From positions 16,686,087 to 16,750,086 of the forward strand of contig OU452233.1 of assembly GCA_911728455.2 (NCBI GenBank): a DNA stretch of 64,000 nucleotides, given 5' to 3'. Made by a program: the position numbers and the translations under genes. This document shows, in pieces, positions 18,401 through 32,200 of the stretch. Position 1 is the first letter of the stretch. Every line of letters begins with the position of its first letter. A model generated the notes under the pieces. The model saw only the letters and a program-made list of their open reading frames with translations, was not told the origin of the DNA and made no database searches. The DNA comes from Marthasterias glacialis (lineage: Eukaryota > Echinodermata > Asteroidea > Forcipulatida > Asteriidae).

Positions 18401-21045
18401 TCAAACAGTAGGAGGGTTGACTGTGTACTGTGTAGACGCATACCACATCATATAATATTGCAAGCTGGCATAGTCTATCTTGCATTCATTGAATGGTCAG
18501 AGAGTAGGAGGGTTAACAAGACAGTGAGGTTGCACACCAAGGTCAAAGTAGAGGACTGGCCATCCCTCGACAACAGTGGAGTGATCCATTAATTGAACAG
18601 AAATGGAAACTCAGAGACTACTGTGTCTGTAGTCTATCTGTATGTATCTCCATTGAGGGATGAGAGACTCTATACATATTATCTTAAAGAGGATTCCAAG
18701 GTGCTGTAGAACAGAAGGACAGATCAACACGAGAAGGCCTCAACCGTACCTTACCACCGCCCCCTCGCACAGCCTTTAGCATCACAGGGTACCCAATCTG
18801 CTCTGACTCCGCCCTCAATCTGTCCACTGATTGATCCTCTCCATGGTAACCTTCAATGATTGGCACTCCCGCTGCCGACATGATGGCTTTCGATGTGCTG
18901 CCAAAAAGAAACAATTAAAACATTTTTTTAGGTTCTTTTAATCGTTAGGTTTCTCTTACTCTTTAAGTGCTTCTTTTAATCCTTACTCTTTGTTACTCTT
19001 TGCTGAAATGAAGGATTCAGAAGGACTGGGGCCAGTAGGCCCAAATAACAATTGCTTATCACTGGGTCAGGCATTCCAATATTGTCTAAGTCCAAACAAT
19101 TTGGTGTGGAGTGACATAGAAGAGGAGGATATTGGAGGATTGAGGTCACCTGTATGCAAAACGGATGAGGGAGTAAGGGTTAATGAAGGAGTTGCATTCT
19201 TTTTTTCAAAGGCAACCAAAATTAACCAACCTTTTGATTCCCATATCTCTGATAGCAGACGATGGTGGCCCCACAAAAATGACACCTTCCTGATCGCAAA
19301 GATCCGCGAATTCAGTGTTCTCTGAGAGGAATCCGTACCCTGGATGGATGGCCTGAGCACCCGACGCCTTGGCGACCTCGACGATGCGCTGCTTGTTGAG
19401 GTAGCTCAGCTGCGATGCGGCTGGACCGATGTGGTACGCCTCATCCGCCTGATATGTGAGACACAATCAAAGGGGAAAGCTAGAGTTACTGGCTATGTCT
19501 TACACATCTCCCTCATAATCAGCACACTTTCATGTTTTATTTATGTTTTTATATATTTTTTTATGCACAATGAAAGTGGTCTTACCATTGCAACGTGCAT
19601 TGAGTTCCTATCGGCATCACTGTACACGGCCACGGTCTGGATGCCTAGTTTACGTGCTGAGCGTATTACACGGCAGGCTATTTCCCCACGGTTGGCAATA
19701 AGCACTTTGCTTATTGGGGCTGGGGAAACACCTAAGAAGTAGATCATCAAGTTAACCAGTAGTTAGCAATCGATCTAAAAAATTATGCTAGTACTAATTA
19801 ACTAACTAAGTCAAAATACAATATAAAAAGAGGGGTTGAGGTTATTCTCCAGGAGCTACATATGTGTACAGAGATTCAACCATCCATTGGACGACCTGGG
19901 AAGGAATCTGACTGCTTTGGATGGCCTCACGAGTTTCACTTCCCCACATGAACTTTTAAAGTTTTTTTTTTTTTTTTGGGGGGGGGGGTAATGTGGACAA
20001 CCACTTTTTTCCATTCTTAGATGAGACTCTGAACCAGTTTAACTTCAACCCTAAAACATCTATTTCTAAGAAAGAGTAAGAGTACAATAGTTGTCAGTTG
20101 TAACCCTCGATTCTCCCAACGATCTCAAGTGGAGGATTGAGGGTTAACATAACCGCATCGTAACCAGGGTTAGGGTTATCACAACTAGGTATAACACATA
20201 CCTGAGAGGTTTCGGCATGATTTGAACCAAGTGCCTGTATTCCTGGGGAGAGAAAATGACCAAGAAGCTTTTATTTTGTACAATTCGGCCGTCTGAGGGG
20301 ACCGATCCGATTTCAAGTATCGAGTGATGCAGTTCAAGACTGATACTTCAGATTGTTTTTTGTAGGCTCTACATGTACAATCAATTCTGATGGTATACGA
20401 GAAATGTAGTATTTGCATACTCTCAGGAATCTGGGTATGTGGTACATATTTGAAAAAATTTCCATATGGACTTTTTATTACTTTCAATGGATGATGGACT
20501 TTATTTCTCTTTATTTAATATTCCTCTCAAGGAATTGCCAGCTAAAACACTAATTATTGACCATTAAAAAGGAAAATTCAAACGGACATTTCATTTCGTG
20601 GCCGGAACTCTCACTCACTCATGCCCAAAGGAACTAAAATGGCGTTTAATGTAAATAGGTCAGAAGTTGAAACATGATGAGATTGTTAGACGTACGGGCT
20701 GCGAAGTGGATTGGCCCTATTTATGATGGGGCAAACTTAGCAGTGCCAGTGACAGTGCGTTATTATTTATTTTTATGATATGATTGAATCAGTATGATTA
20801 AAAATTTTAAGTTCAATATTGACAATAGTTGCATAGAGTCAAAAATAGGCCTAATTTATTATTTGAGTTAATCAATCCAACGATCGTCTGGAATTGTTAT
20901 TACCACACATATGCCACGATCTAGAGAATACTGCTACCACTCATAAAGAATCCTACTATGAAAATATAATGCCAAATACATACCTTCCTTGCCGAAGAAC
21001 ATCAGCAGAAAAGAGCAGTCGCCTTGCTCTCATGAACGTCGCCAT
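11955..21045 (-). CDS. MCCC1: Methylcrotonoyl-CoA carboxylase subunit alpha (biotin carboxylase/BCCP)
   Basis: Sixteen coding exons on the minus strand: 21045-20984, 20242-20202, 19719-19586, 19448-19231, 18897-18750, 18131-18010, 17347-17236, 16626-16545, 16408-16281, 16179-15996, 15607-15498, 15246-15030, 14735-14596, 13697-13557, 12906-12733 and 12062-11955. All splice sites are GT-AG and phases sum to 706 aa plus stop (human protein about 725). The protein carboxylates 3-methylcrotonyl-CoA with the MCCC2 subunit in mitochondrial leucine breakdown. Seen: an Arg-rich, nearly acid-free N terminus ([12 protein letters not shown]) fitting a mitochondrial presequence; biotin-carboxylase start [10 protein letters not shown] from residue 43; [10 protein letters not shown] at 114-123; ATP-grasp Gly loop GGGGK at 197-201; [14 protein letters not shown] at 323-336; and a C-terminal biotinyl domain with ESMKME, target Lys669 (codon 12739-12741). 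Ser precedes MKM where Ala is usual. The large introns carry SINEs and inverted-repeat elements. Confidence 0.97.
12367..12402. repeat. (TTTA)n microsatellite
   Basis: Uninterrupted TTTA units inside the last MCCC1 intron. Confidence 0.9.
13083..13390 (+). mobile_element. tRNA-Leu-derived SINE in an MCCC1 intron
   Basis: A tRNA-like head at 13083-13170 has an A box GTGGCCAAGCGG, a Leu-type anticodon arm with loop CTCAAG, an extra arm and a B box GGGTTCGAGTCCC. It is followed by a non-tRNA body starting TTGTGTCCTTAAGCAAGAC, the kind of central block found in CORE/MIR-type SINEs. The tail near GCACTTTGAGACGCCC resembles LINE-derived 3' tails. The A-box arm and acceptor stem carry mismatches, so it is a SINE rather than a working tRNA gene. 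It is inserted opposite to MCCC1 transcription. Confidence 0.75.
13741..13958. repeat. GGGCCC-ended MITE family, copy 5
   Basis: Starts GGCCCCAATTTCCCGG and ends GACATTGGGCCC, with GCTTACC and GGTAAGCAGAG on opposite arms. It lies between the exons at 13557-13697 and 14596-14735 of MCCC1. Confidence 0.65.
14131..14580. repeat. Repeat cluster in MCCC1 intron
   Basis: It holds, in order, a copy of the AAGCAAACTTG inverted-repeat element (14131-14249), the inverted copy of the 10699-10850 repeat (about 14345-14510) and a copy of the GGTCAGACAG unit (about 14535-14580). No coding sequence was seen. Confidence 0.6.
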
Positions 21046-23197
21046 GTTGATGTTGGCCAAAGCTGGACAAGTGAGGGCAGTATGCATAATTTCACACACA
21101 GCAGACTAAAAAATTGCCTAGAAGTCTTTATTCTCTCGTTTATTATTTTTAAAGAAATCATTGTCTGAATTGTGTTTCCCCCATCAATTCCTACATTAAT
21201 AAGAAGAAAAACAACTTTTCCCATGTGTATTGTTCTGGAGTTCTTTCGGTTGTAGTCCATCGGGACGATCACTAATTACCGATCCGTCTACATTACTAAT
21301 AATGTTTGTCTGACACACGCCACCACCAGCAGATTGATAACTGAGCTGCAATATTTCGTAGGTGTGCTGTGCGTGTGACATACGAAAGTTTTCTAACTTA
21401 TTTTCGTTTCAAACAGCATCATCTGCCAATAATTATTCGCTTGCAAAAAAGGGGGTAAAACACATAATTGTTTTCAGTTTTTCGGAGGAATAAATCAGAG
21501 GATGCACCAAACACCACTATTATAAGAGTTTGTTATTTTGTTGATCGGCCCCTTGTCGATTTCCTAGCAGGATTTACATAGTAGGCCTAACGACAAACAG
21601 CAAGGCAATCGTGCAACTTTTCGCTCTGTCCGGGGCATGTTTCCTCACACCTCAATGGTCTTTCAGAATGGAGTTATTTCTGCCTCTCAGTTCCCTGTCT
21701 TTAGAATTCTTTAACAATGCTGCTGAAACTAAAGGCATTAATATAATAGTTTGCAAGTACGGCTAGTACGCTCGTAGTGGCTCACCCCAAAGTTAAACTC
21801 AGTTTTTTTTCTGATGCACTCATTTTCCAATAGATAGAGTCCTACGAAAGTTGAAGAAAGGGTATAGAAATCTGACTAAAACGTTAAAATAATGTGTAAA
21901 ATGTGTTTTATTTTACACCCGCAGTCCCAGAAGACACACCAAAGACTTAAATAAGGACGTTCATACTTATGGGAAAAAATCACGACTTTTACCCAAGGAG
22001 TTGCAAAATTTGACGTCAAGCTCACCACGTCAACGTCTACGACTTCACCCAATGATCTGGCCCAGAAGGGGCACCAAAGACTAATTGACATCAATATTCA
22101 TGAAAAAATCACGACTTTCCCTCTCTTAGTTGCAAAATTTGACGTCAAATTTCACTTCTGTGATCTCACCCGTTGTCCCAGAAGGGACACCAAAGACTTA
22201 AATGAGGACGTCAATACTTGTGGAAAAAAATCAAGACTTTTTCCCACTGAGGCTTAAAATTTGACGCCAAAATTGTCATGTTTGTGACTTTTCCAATTAT
22301 AATGACGTCAGTCTTTAAGTCTTTGATGTCCCTTCTGGGCCATATCCGGCTTTAAGTCGCAGACATGACAATTTTTGTCATATTTTGTGACTAGGGGAAA
22401 TGAGTTGCAGACTGCATGAATATTGCCATAAATTTTGGCGACTCGGTGAGAAAGTTTTGATAATTAATTGATTACGCAAATAAGAAGAGCGCCTAAGAGC
22501 TTAACATACCAATCACAATGCGGATGAGGGTAATGCATGCTGATCCCATCGCTTCTGATTGGCTGGGAAGTTTCGCTACCCCTGTAGTGTTAAGGTAACA
22601 AAAATAGAGACATAGAGAAAAACATTATAAATTCCTGACAAGTTGGAAAAGGCCCTGATCGTGGCTTCGCCACTCGATCGTATGCGTTTTGTACGCTGAC
22701 TTGTCTTCGCTGCAGTGGCTTCGCGGCTATATAGAGCCACAACTGACCTTGACGAAAGGCTAGCAGCTAGGCTATATTGACACACCTCCCATATCATCAA
22801 AGAATGTTCGCCCATGGACTTCCTTTCGTACAAAATGGAACTATCGTCGTCACTGCGGCACTGAAGTAGCTCGTATAGTGTGGTTTATTTAACCAACTTA
22901 GTAACGGCTTTGGCAGTCAGTGGCTAGGCTGCTGCTGGAACGCCGAAAAGGCATTCTTCAACGTTGCCACTGCAGCCGACGGCCGCAGGCACTTTCCGTA
23001 GCCAAAAATGACACGGCCATAGAGCTGAGTTTAAAAAAAAGTGATTTTGGACTGTAGGGGCGCGCCCGTGGAAATCTGGGACTGTATCAACAGAGGGCGC
23101 TTTCAACGACTTCAGAGAACACAAGTTACACTGAGCAAGAACTGGAAGGAAGGACTGGAACTGGAACTTGGAAGGACTGGATGGAAACTGTTTCAAA
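21046..23197. promoter_or_regulatory. Head-to-head MCCC1/UPF3 intergenic region
   Basis: The start codons of MCCC1 (-) and UPF3 (+) are 2.15 kb apart, so both promoters and 5' untranslated regions must lie here. It holds three perfect CRE-type palindromes TGACGTCA at 22011-22018, 22140-22147 and 22303-22310, inside a tandem repeat, and a GC-richer segment at about 22900-23110 next to UPF3. No TATA box is evident near either start. Which sites act as promoter elements is not known. Confidence 0.5.
21923..22345. repeat. Tandem repeat of 110-140 bp units with TGACGTCA sites
   Basis: Three direct units start at about 21923, 22062 and 22174, each with CCCAGAAG...CACCAAAGAC, ATCACGACTTT (or close), and GCAAAATTTGACGTCAA. 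They end with an inverted fragment (AAGTCTTTGATGTCCC, then TTCTGGGCC) near 22313-22341. The CRE-like palindromes recur because they are part of the repeat unit. Confidence 0.75.
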
Positions 23198-23201
23198 ATG
23201 A
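23181..23201 (+). promoter_or_regulatory. Short upstream ORF overlapping the UPF3 start codon
   Basis: An ATG at 23181 opens six codons and stops at TGA 23199-23201. The stop overlaps the UPF3 start codon (ATG 23198-23200) as ATGA, in a different frame. If both ATGs are on the mature transcript, this arrangement suits termination-reinitiation or start-site repression. The transcript start has not been mapped. Confidence 0.5.
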
Positions 23202-26200
23202 CTAAAGACGTCAAGAGTGACAAGGTCAGTAGCCCTGGTTGCGTCGATGGTGCTGACAAGAAGAAATTGAAGGATGCACCAAGCGCAATAACCAAGGTAG
23301 GTTGGGAATGTGAGACTGACTGTATAAGTGGTGTGAGGTAAGTGTTGACGTTGTCTAATTTCCGGACAACAGAAGCTGGCCAACCGCAAATCTCAGTCTA
23401 AATTTACATGATTAACTAGAGCTAGAGGTGCCCCAACTGAAAAAAAGTAAAGAAGAACTGCCTTTCCCTTAATACAAGAACAAAGTAATTTTACATTTTT
23501 TCTGGAAAGGAAACAAGTTTACGGCCTCGAAAAGGATGATGAGTTAACTTTGGCCACACGTTGAAAATGTTTACCGGTTAGTAATTTCAACAGCCAAAGC
23601 ACAGGAGGGAAGCTACATGTAGAGAGTAAGCGAACACATTTTAGTTTGTTGGGATGTGCCCAACGAAAAAGCTACATGAGAGATGGAGCTGGCGTGGCTA
23701 AGGATTCACCATTTTTTTATGTCAAAAAGCCTTCTCCACACTAGTGGGGTTAGTCCATTTAAATGTGTTGCAACAGTTGTGAAATGCGTCTTATTTTTAA
23801 CGTTTTAGGTTGTTATCCGGTGCTTGCCCCCTACTCTGTCTGAAGCGGACTTCCTGGAACAGATTTCTCCCCTTCCAGACAACAACTACGTTTACTATGT
23901 GAAAGCAGACAGGAGGTGAGGTATTACATTTAAGCTGTGTCTGAACTGATGGCATCGGCAGTGGCTATGGCTGGATTGCTTAATGCTAACCCCCTAAGTA
24001 TTTTTACGAGGAGACCTCCCCAACCCATCATATTCAAACAGTACACTTGTGGGACCAGTACACAACCCATCATACTCCCACAGTACACATATGGGGACAG
24101 TACACAACCCATCATACTCCAACAGGTCTTGTGCTGTTTGATTTTGGCTGACTGGGTATGTTGTGACATGGGTATAGCTTGATTATTTGAGAAGTACAGT
24201 ACCAAGCCCATCAATATCCAACAATACAGTTTGCATATCATAGTACTTTCCACACTCAGCCAAAGTCCAACAGGGTTGCATATCATAGTACTACTTCCCA
24301 CACTCAGCCAAAGTCCAACACTAGTCCCCTGAACCATTGGTACTCAACAAGCCATAGTCCAACAGCAGAGACAAGATTCACAGAACCCAACCATCCAAAG
24401 TCCAACAATACCCCCTATCCGATGTTGACTGACATGGGGTGGGGTTAAGGCCTATTCTTCAGTGTTGCTGTTGCAGCCAGTGGTCATAGCCGTAGTCAGA
24501 ATTGCTTGATTCGGACCTGGTCATTTGCCTAAGGCCATGTCCGATTTAAGAGCTTCGGCAGTGACATGGCGGGAACACTGAAAAAGCCCATTCTTCAACA
24601 TTATTATGTCAGCTGATTGAACATAGCCATAGCCGAAATTTCACTTGATTCGAACATGGCCTTTGTCAACACTGAATCCAGAGTTTCCTAGGGTCTAGTA
24701 AATCATACTTAAAGGTAGATTACATCATTTGCAGAAATGAAAGAAATGTACTTCCAAGTCACTACAAAATAACTTACTTGACTGAAAGTACATTCTATTC
24801 CCAAGTATCCAGTGAAATCATTTTGCCAGGTGTTGTTTCATTTTAAAGAAAAATTCAATTTTATAGGCATTTTTTAACCAAGGGTTGGCCGACCATCGTA
24901 TCCACAATATGAACCTGCACAAAATAACTGATGGAAATGGTTATTCTCTGTTTTCTTGAAAGCGTGAAGATAAATTTTTGATGAAACTTTCACAGGTCAG
25001 TGTTATGATGTGTGGTCTGAAAACTAGACGATTTGGAATGATTTCATTCTTCCAAAAACCAATGGTGCAACCTCCCTTTAACAAAATGTGGCAAGGCATT
25101 GGTTTACGAAATTTGTGTTTGTCTTGTAGCTTGGGAGGCAATGCTTTTTCAAGAGCCTACATCAACTTCATCAACCCTGAAGAGATACTCGCATTCCGCG
25201 ACAGATGGGACGGCTACCTGTTTACTGATATCAGAGGTAATTATCCATTTTTAATAAAGACGTTTAGTGCTTAGTAAATCTTTGTATTAAACCCTTTTCG
25301 CACCACTGGCTCGACTTCCAGGAAATAAAACCTCAGAAGTTCCTGGTATTTTTTTGTCCACTCCATCGCCGCTCCATATTCGTTCGCCACCTGATTCAAT
25401 TTCCTTGCAATTTTCAAATCATCCTTTCCCACAAAGCAAACTGACAAGGAAAAGTTGCACACTAATTACTTTTTTCTTCAAACAAATCTGGAACTATCTT
25501 TTGTACAGGTACAGAGTATCCGGCCGTTGTGGAGTTTTCTCCGTACCAGAAGGTGCCTAAGAGACTAGGGAGGAAAGTCGACCCTCGCTGTGGAACAATT
25601 GAGAACGGTGAGTTCAGACAAGTTGGATTTTTCAAAGTTTCTTTAAATTATTGCTTTAGTTTTTGCTATTCACTCTGAATTTTTATCAGCAAGGACAACA
25701 CTGTAGTGACAACTATTTCGACTTTGTTACAGTGATATATGTAAATTTGTTATCATACTGCAAGACCTTGTTTGTAATGACAGACGGTTTTCCCTGTGAG
25801 AGGGCGCTATCACCCACAAGTCAACCATCACCCACAAACTGCCCCATAGCGGATTTATGGGTGACAGTGCCCTCTTTGGTTTGATTTTGGATGCGTGAGT
25901 GATAGCGCCATCCCGAAAGGGAAATTGTGTATCAGTGCAAACGAGAAGGTCTTGCGCCAAGACTTATACCTTGTCGTTTTCTTATTTCACTAGATGAGGA
26001 CTTCAAGGCTTTTGTGGAAGCCTTCCAGGCCGAGGTGGAGCGTCTTCCTAGTGCAGAGACCTATCTGGAGGAACTGGAGGCCAAACTGTGTGAGAAGGAA
26101 GGTAAAAAGCGAGAATAGTGCCATGTTTACTTCCTCATTGCATTCAAAATTACTTCTTCTATAGGCCTACTTTTGTCTTTCAAGAAAGACTTCTTGCATT

Positions 26201-29200
26201 TTTCTATACTTTGGACATTTCTTATTTTTTTGGTTAAAAAAAGACTCTGCTAGGGTTGAGAAAGTCGGGCCCTAAACACTTTTTGCATTTTTGTATACTT
26301 TTGCAACTTCTTTTGATGTATATTTATGTGCCTATGTGGTTCTTGCTTTATTTTTTGTAATACATAGAATCGATTTGTTTCTTTGTCAATGTGGAAAATG
26401 AAGGCCCTTTGGTCACAAGTTCTAACTTTATCTTTTCATTCTATATTACTTGTATTATGTTGAATGTATATATTTACGTTCATAAATCTTTCTGTTTGCG
26501 TTTTATATTGTATTTTGCATTTTACATTTGTACTTCTGTTGTTGATGCACCATGTGAAATGTGTTCCTCATTAAGCCATCAAGAGACAAGGGCCCAAGTT
26601 CATGGCTCTGCTTCCCGCCGAATTTTGCGCTTACACCCTGCCATGGCCCAAGACCAGGTCTGAGATCTTTTGGCAGTACGCTACATGTTCCCCGAACTTG
26701 CTTGGTCAGTTCGACAGGGCCTTTTCCAACATAGCACCGAGACTTCGGAATTCACTACCTAGGCCTATTATTATAATATTGTAAAGAAATTGTGACATAA
26801 GTATTGTACATTGCCTGTACTGCAGAAGTACGTCCATGCCTAATTGCCGGCTTGTTGTATCGCTGATGCAGACGGAGCTCAAGTAAAGAACCATTCAACC
26901 AAAAAAGGTCAAAGTATAAAGGTCATGTCCTGAACTGACATTGTTTCCCATGGTAACAAAGTATGCCACTATGACAGACAAGAAAAAAACACATTTTTTA
27001 TTAATGCTCCTTTGGACTTAATATATTCACTTATTCCTACGGTTTGAGTGCCCCCTGGCGGCGGGGTGATTTTTCCAGTTTTCCAATTGGGATTATTCTG
27101 CTCTCAGCGTTGTTCGTTTGAATCCTTCGGCAATCACACTGGAATGCCACTATCCAGCCACTTGACTCTTGTCTTCATCCAAATCAGTCAGCCCCTTAGC
27201 GCCATTCGGTGACTTGTAGATCGGACAGGACTCATCAATGTGTTCATTTGTCTGTGGCGATCCACAATTGCAGAGAACGGAGGCACATGCTTCAATTCCG
27301 CTCTGTGATGTCGGGGGAAAAACACATCAGCTTTATACATGTCTGTTATTTTTCCGACAGATCTGTGATAATAATAAATCTTCAGACAGACAGAAAATCT
27401 TTTCCACTCATAATTTTATTTAACCTGGTCATACTATGTTTCAAATTTTTTTGTTTTGTCGTTCTTTTTCCAGAGATTTTTACAGGAAAAAATGTGTCGA
27501 AAAAATCAATAATGTTATGTCTGGGCATAAAGTGATGATTACTCTACAGATTTGAATCGTCACTAAAGGTTTAAGTAACAGTTAATGCATTGCCACATGT
27601 TGTTAACCTTGCGCAATGCTATAGACTTGATTAAATGCATTGTTGACTGTCATCAGATTGTTTTTATTTGTTACAGCTAAAGAAATCACACCGTTGCTCA
27701 CCTTCATCAAAAACAAAAAGTTGGAAAGAATTGTAAGTAACTGAGAGTCCCTCTTCTTATCCCATTAATTAGCTTTTTGAGAATAACCGTCTTTTCTACA
27801 AAGGTATTTTCAGGCCTACAGATTATAGTGCAAGTCTCTTTAGAAGGCTCTGTGGTGTTGTTATCAAAAAGATAAAAAGCAGCTCTATGAGGTTCTATTA
27901 TGTATTGCGCCCTCTATTGACTGAAATGGACCACATGTAGATAAAATCCTGCAGCCAAAATGGGCAGTTATGTTGTGCATTTAAGCTTGAGGCCAAAATG
28001 GCTTCTAAATGAACAAAATCTTTTTCAACTGTAAAAAGTTAGTCTTGGCGATGACGTTCCATCGTTTTTTGTTATTGTTTTGGTTTTCTGTATACGCGGA
28101 GTGACTTCCAACAATAAAGGGCTGCACTCACAGTGACGAACCCACAAGAAGCAGCAGTTACTCAAGTGAGAGCATTTTGGACAAGTCGGATATATCTTGA
28201 AAAAGCATTCAATGGTTCGTGTTCTTCTGATCACTGTTTGATGTAGGGAAATGAACAGAAAGTTCTTATAACAAGACCACCAAAAAACCAGAAGCGCTCA
28301 CTTTCTTAAATGTCCAACTTTGCAGAAGGTCCGCCAGGAAGCCAAGGAGGAACGACGACGCAAGGAGAGGGAGCAGAAGAAGAGGGATGAAGAGAGACGA
28401 CAGAAGAGGGAAGAGGAAAGAAGACGACAGCGTGAGAGACAAAGAAAGAAAGAAAAAGAGTCCAAGGAGTCTAAGGAATCGGACAAAGCAGAACCACAAA
28501 AGATCAAGGTATTCAAATAAGAAGTCCTCCATTCCATTAATTCCTCTCCTGCCTGCTCCGCCCTCAGTCTTTTTAATAGACCGATCCATTAAGCCCCGCC
28601 CCTTACATGTTGACCAATCACAGCCTTGGTCCGACATGGTAAAATCCTACTGGAAAATGTTAACATGTGTGCCCGTACTTACAGTGCGCATGTTCATGTT
28701 GTGCAGTGACGCATTGAAGAGACGCACATTGTGCTGCCAATGTGTACAGGGGTGATGAAGCCAATGCTGTGATTGGTCAATATGTTTAGGGAGGGGGCTG
28801 AATGGATTGGTCTATTCTGCACCCCCCCCCCCCCCCCACAGTTACATCAATTTTTTTTTACTTTTATTTGATTATTATGTAATAGTTTTTATTATTGATC
28901 TATTTATCTACTTGTACTTTATGTATTTATCCCATTAGTTTGCTTATTTTTTTTTTTTTAATGTTGATGTAGGTTACTTGTTTCATTGTAATATTTTTAT
29001 GTGTGATCTTCTGCATTATTGTTGCTGTACTGATTGTTGTATTTATTTGTTGTCAAGGTAAAGTTAAATTAATAATTACAATAGTAATACTTTTCATCAG
29101 CTGGAAGGTTGGGCATGTTTCTAGGTGTTAAAGGACGTTACCCTAGGCATGCATACGCCCGAAAAATCCAGTGGACCGCCTTGCTTGACCATGACCTTGT

Positions 29201-32200
29201 ACTGAACTACTTCAGAGAATATGCATGTTTGCATTTTGAATGTTCCAATGGAACGTTCCGGCCGTTCTTGGACACTCGCCGGAATGCTTAACTGATCCAA
29301 TTGGAACGTACCTACCATTCTGACTTTTGTGAGACGCTCCCCGAAGACACTGCACGAAGATTTCTCCTGACCAACAAACCCTGAAATAAAGATCAAAGTA
29401 AACACTTCCTCTTGTGATTTTGTTCTAATGTAGTTGTTGAAGAAACCAGAGGGAGACAAGTCCAGCAGGAGGAGAGACGAACCCGCAGCTAGCTCCAAGA
29501 CGGATGACAGAGGGAAGGAGAGAGAAAGAAGGGGAAGAGGTGAGGCTGTGCAGAAACAAGGGAGATCTGATGATAGGTAAAGAGTTTGAATAAAGCATTG
29601 GGAAGGGTTGACATTGTAATAATGATATGTCCTAAGCCAGTTGCCACTGTGTTTCTTCATTTTTTCCCGTCCAGTGATCGTGCTGTTTATGAAGTCATAA
29701 CATTTTCCTCTTCAAACTTTATTTTCTGTAGATGTCTCTTTCTTTTACATTTTCTGTATAATGTGTAGACCCATTCATTTGGAATTTCACATAAGATTTG
29801 AATTTTGCCATTTGATTGCATATTTTGTTACAGTATTTGTCATGTTTGTTAAACACTTAAAGGAATGTTTGTGGGTCAGTCAATAAGGAGTAGGTTTTGT
29901 GGTAACACCTTATGAAACGATGAGAAGGTACTGCATGAAACATTGAGTATCAGTTCTTCTCAAACCACATATACTCCAAAAAGTGACCTCACATATTGTC
30001 AACGTAAAACTTATACTTTCTCACAGCGTTTGTTGCTTATTCTGTTTTATATTTTTCCTTTATTATAAATATAAACTGTTTGCCATTATGATCACCCAAT
30101 ATTTCATCTGCATGTATTAATAGACTTGTTAAAGATTTATCTGAAGAAGAGTTGTTAATATTACCATGGTGATTTCTATTGTGACATCACACTTGCTTAC
30201 CAATTAGGCATGTTAGGATTGATAAACATCTTAACATCAATCTTAGCTCTTTTTAAAATCGAGCTCAGGATACCAAGCGGTTGAACTATAAATGTATTTG
30301 CTCAAGAAAATTGTGGTTTGGGGTTCGATTGTTGCATTGCTTCATATTTTTTTTCAACAGAAAGTGGAAAGGACGTCATTCATGTACATGTTTGTTGTGT
30401 TCTGTAACTTAAAAGTGTCCTTACGTGTAATCCAGAAATTAATTAGTTGTAAATTATATGGATATATTTGTGAATATTTTAATGTGCCAATCAATCACAT
30501 TGATTACAAATACATTGTAAATTTTGTTGGGCATGACGTACATGGAGGCTATTGCCTCTGATGCCCTTGTCTTCGTCTTGGTGCCCCTTCAAAACAGTTC
30601 CCATAGACTTTAAGATCTTCCAATGGAAGTGCCCTTTGCAAGACGAAAATGGTCTTACCCTCTCAAAGATGAAATTCCAGGTCTGTTTTATTACACTTGA
30701 TTTAAAAGATATATAGATTGTTGGTTCAGCACTATATTTTTTATTAGGCTCTCTGTGTACAACTTAAGTTAATTTCATAAACTTGGTTACTGTACTGTGT
30801 AGCATCTGGTTAATTGAGTTTCATGGGGATGTACAATTAATTAGCAAAGATAAATGAATAAAGTTTGTTGGGAAAATATTTATCTGTAGTGTTTGGTTAT
30901 TTTTAACCGATTTATAGCCCTATTAGATTTAGGCCTTTTGATTGTAACATATAATAAATAGCAACTAAGGACCTCATTGACCTATTGCACGCATGTCACA
31001 CGCGGCAACTGTGCCGCGCTCACTGTTTTGGAAGTCAACATTTAAGTGTGTTACTGCCGAATCGCCTAAAATTTACTCTACACTATGTAACACACAGACA
31101 TTGACTTCCAAAATGGCGCAGCCAAGATTATTGTGATGATGACGTCAGGTGAATTAGGTCAGTACACTGAGCAGAGACTAATGTTCTTTTGATTTCTTGT
31201 TTACATTCGCAGAAAAGACAAAGACTCGAAGTCAACACCCAAAGAGTCCCGCACATCAGAAGCTCAAAGGGATGCGGAGGAGAGAGATAAGCCCAAACAG
31301 AAAGATCATGACTGGGAACACGAACGCCGAGACAGAGATCAACACAGAGACAAAGAGCGTGAGAGGAACAAAGAGAGAGACAGACAGCGCAATAGAGACA
31401 GGGACAGAGGGGGTGACAAATACCGTGACAAAGAAAGAGACAAAAGACGCGATCAGGAGGCTAAGGTAGCTCCTGAGAGACGCAACAGAGGTAGGTAATT
31501 TTCCTCCCAGAAGAGGCCGATGCGACCAGAAGCCAGATTTTTAACCGAAAGCACAATTGCACATTCTCACATCATGAACTGGTTTCATACAAAGTGGCAA
31601 AATATTAGTTCCGATCTAAAGCCTCACTGGTTATAAAGTTTTAACTAGCACCAATCCTGAAGAGAAATAATTCTGTCTGAAACACGGTCAGGGTCGCGGA
31701 AGTACCAATTGAAGATCCCCACAATCACAGTTTCCTAGTTTGATCACAGCAATCAAAAGTAGGCTTGATATGAAAGTGTGGAAAAAAAACCTGCCATATA
31801 TATATAAACTAAATAAATAAACCAGTTTTTTATTGTTTTCACTAAAATGCGACCACCAAAATGTTTGGCTTTAGGTTAGTTTTTGTTGTATAGTTATTGA
31901 AGACTAGAGGACGGGAATGAATCAAATCCTAAGCCAATAATATATATATATGTATATTTAACTCCCTATTAATCATTCAACTGTTCATCCAAAGTATTTG
32001 TTTTACTTGACATAGATTCAGACACGAAGGGACAATCCCAGCGAGAGGACCGACGTGATAGCAGTCGCAGAGACTCGTATAAAGAGAAGCCCCAAAGGCA
32101 ACCTCAGGGAAAGGAAAGCGACCTTGACAGGAGGGAGGTCGATTCATCGCGCAGAAACAGCACCAGTGACAAGAGACCCGAGAGGAACGACAGAGATGGC

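Noticed and set aside
28822-28842. Poly-C tract beside a MITE as a possible functional element
   Set aside because: Simple homopolymer next to an inverted-repeat insertion. Nothing else supports function.
29121-29660. 179-codon minus-strand frame
   Set aside because: Antisense of UPF3 exon 8 and its intron. The Leu/Ser-rich product is what a charged coding strand gives in reverse.
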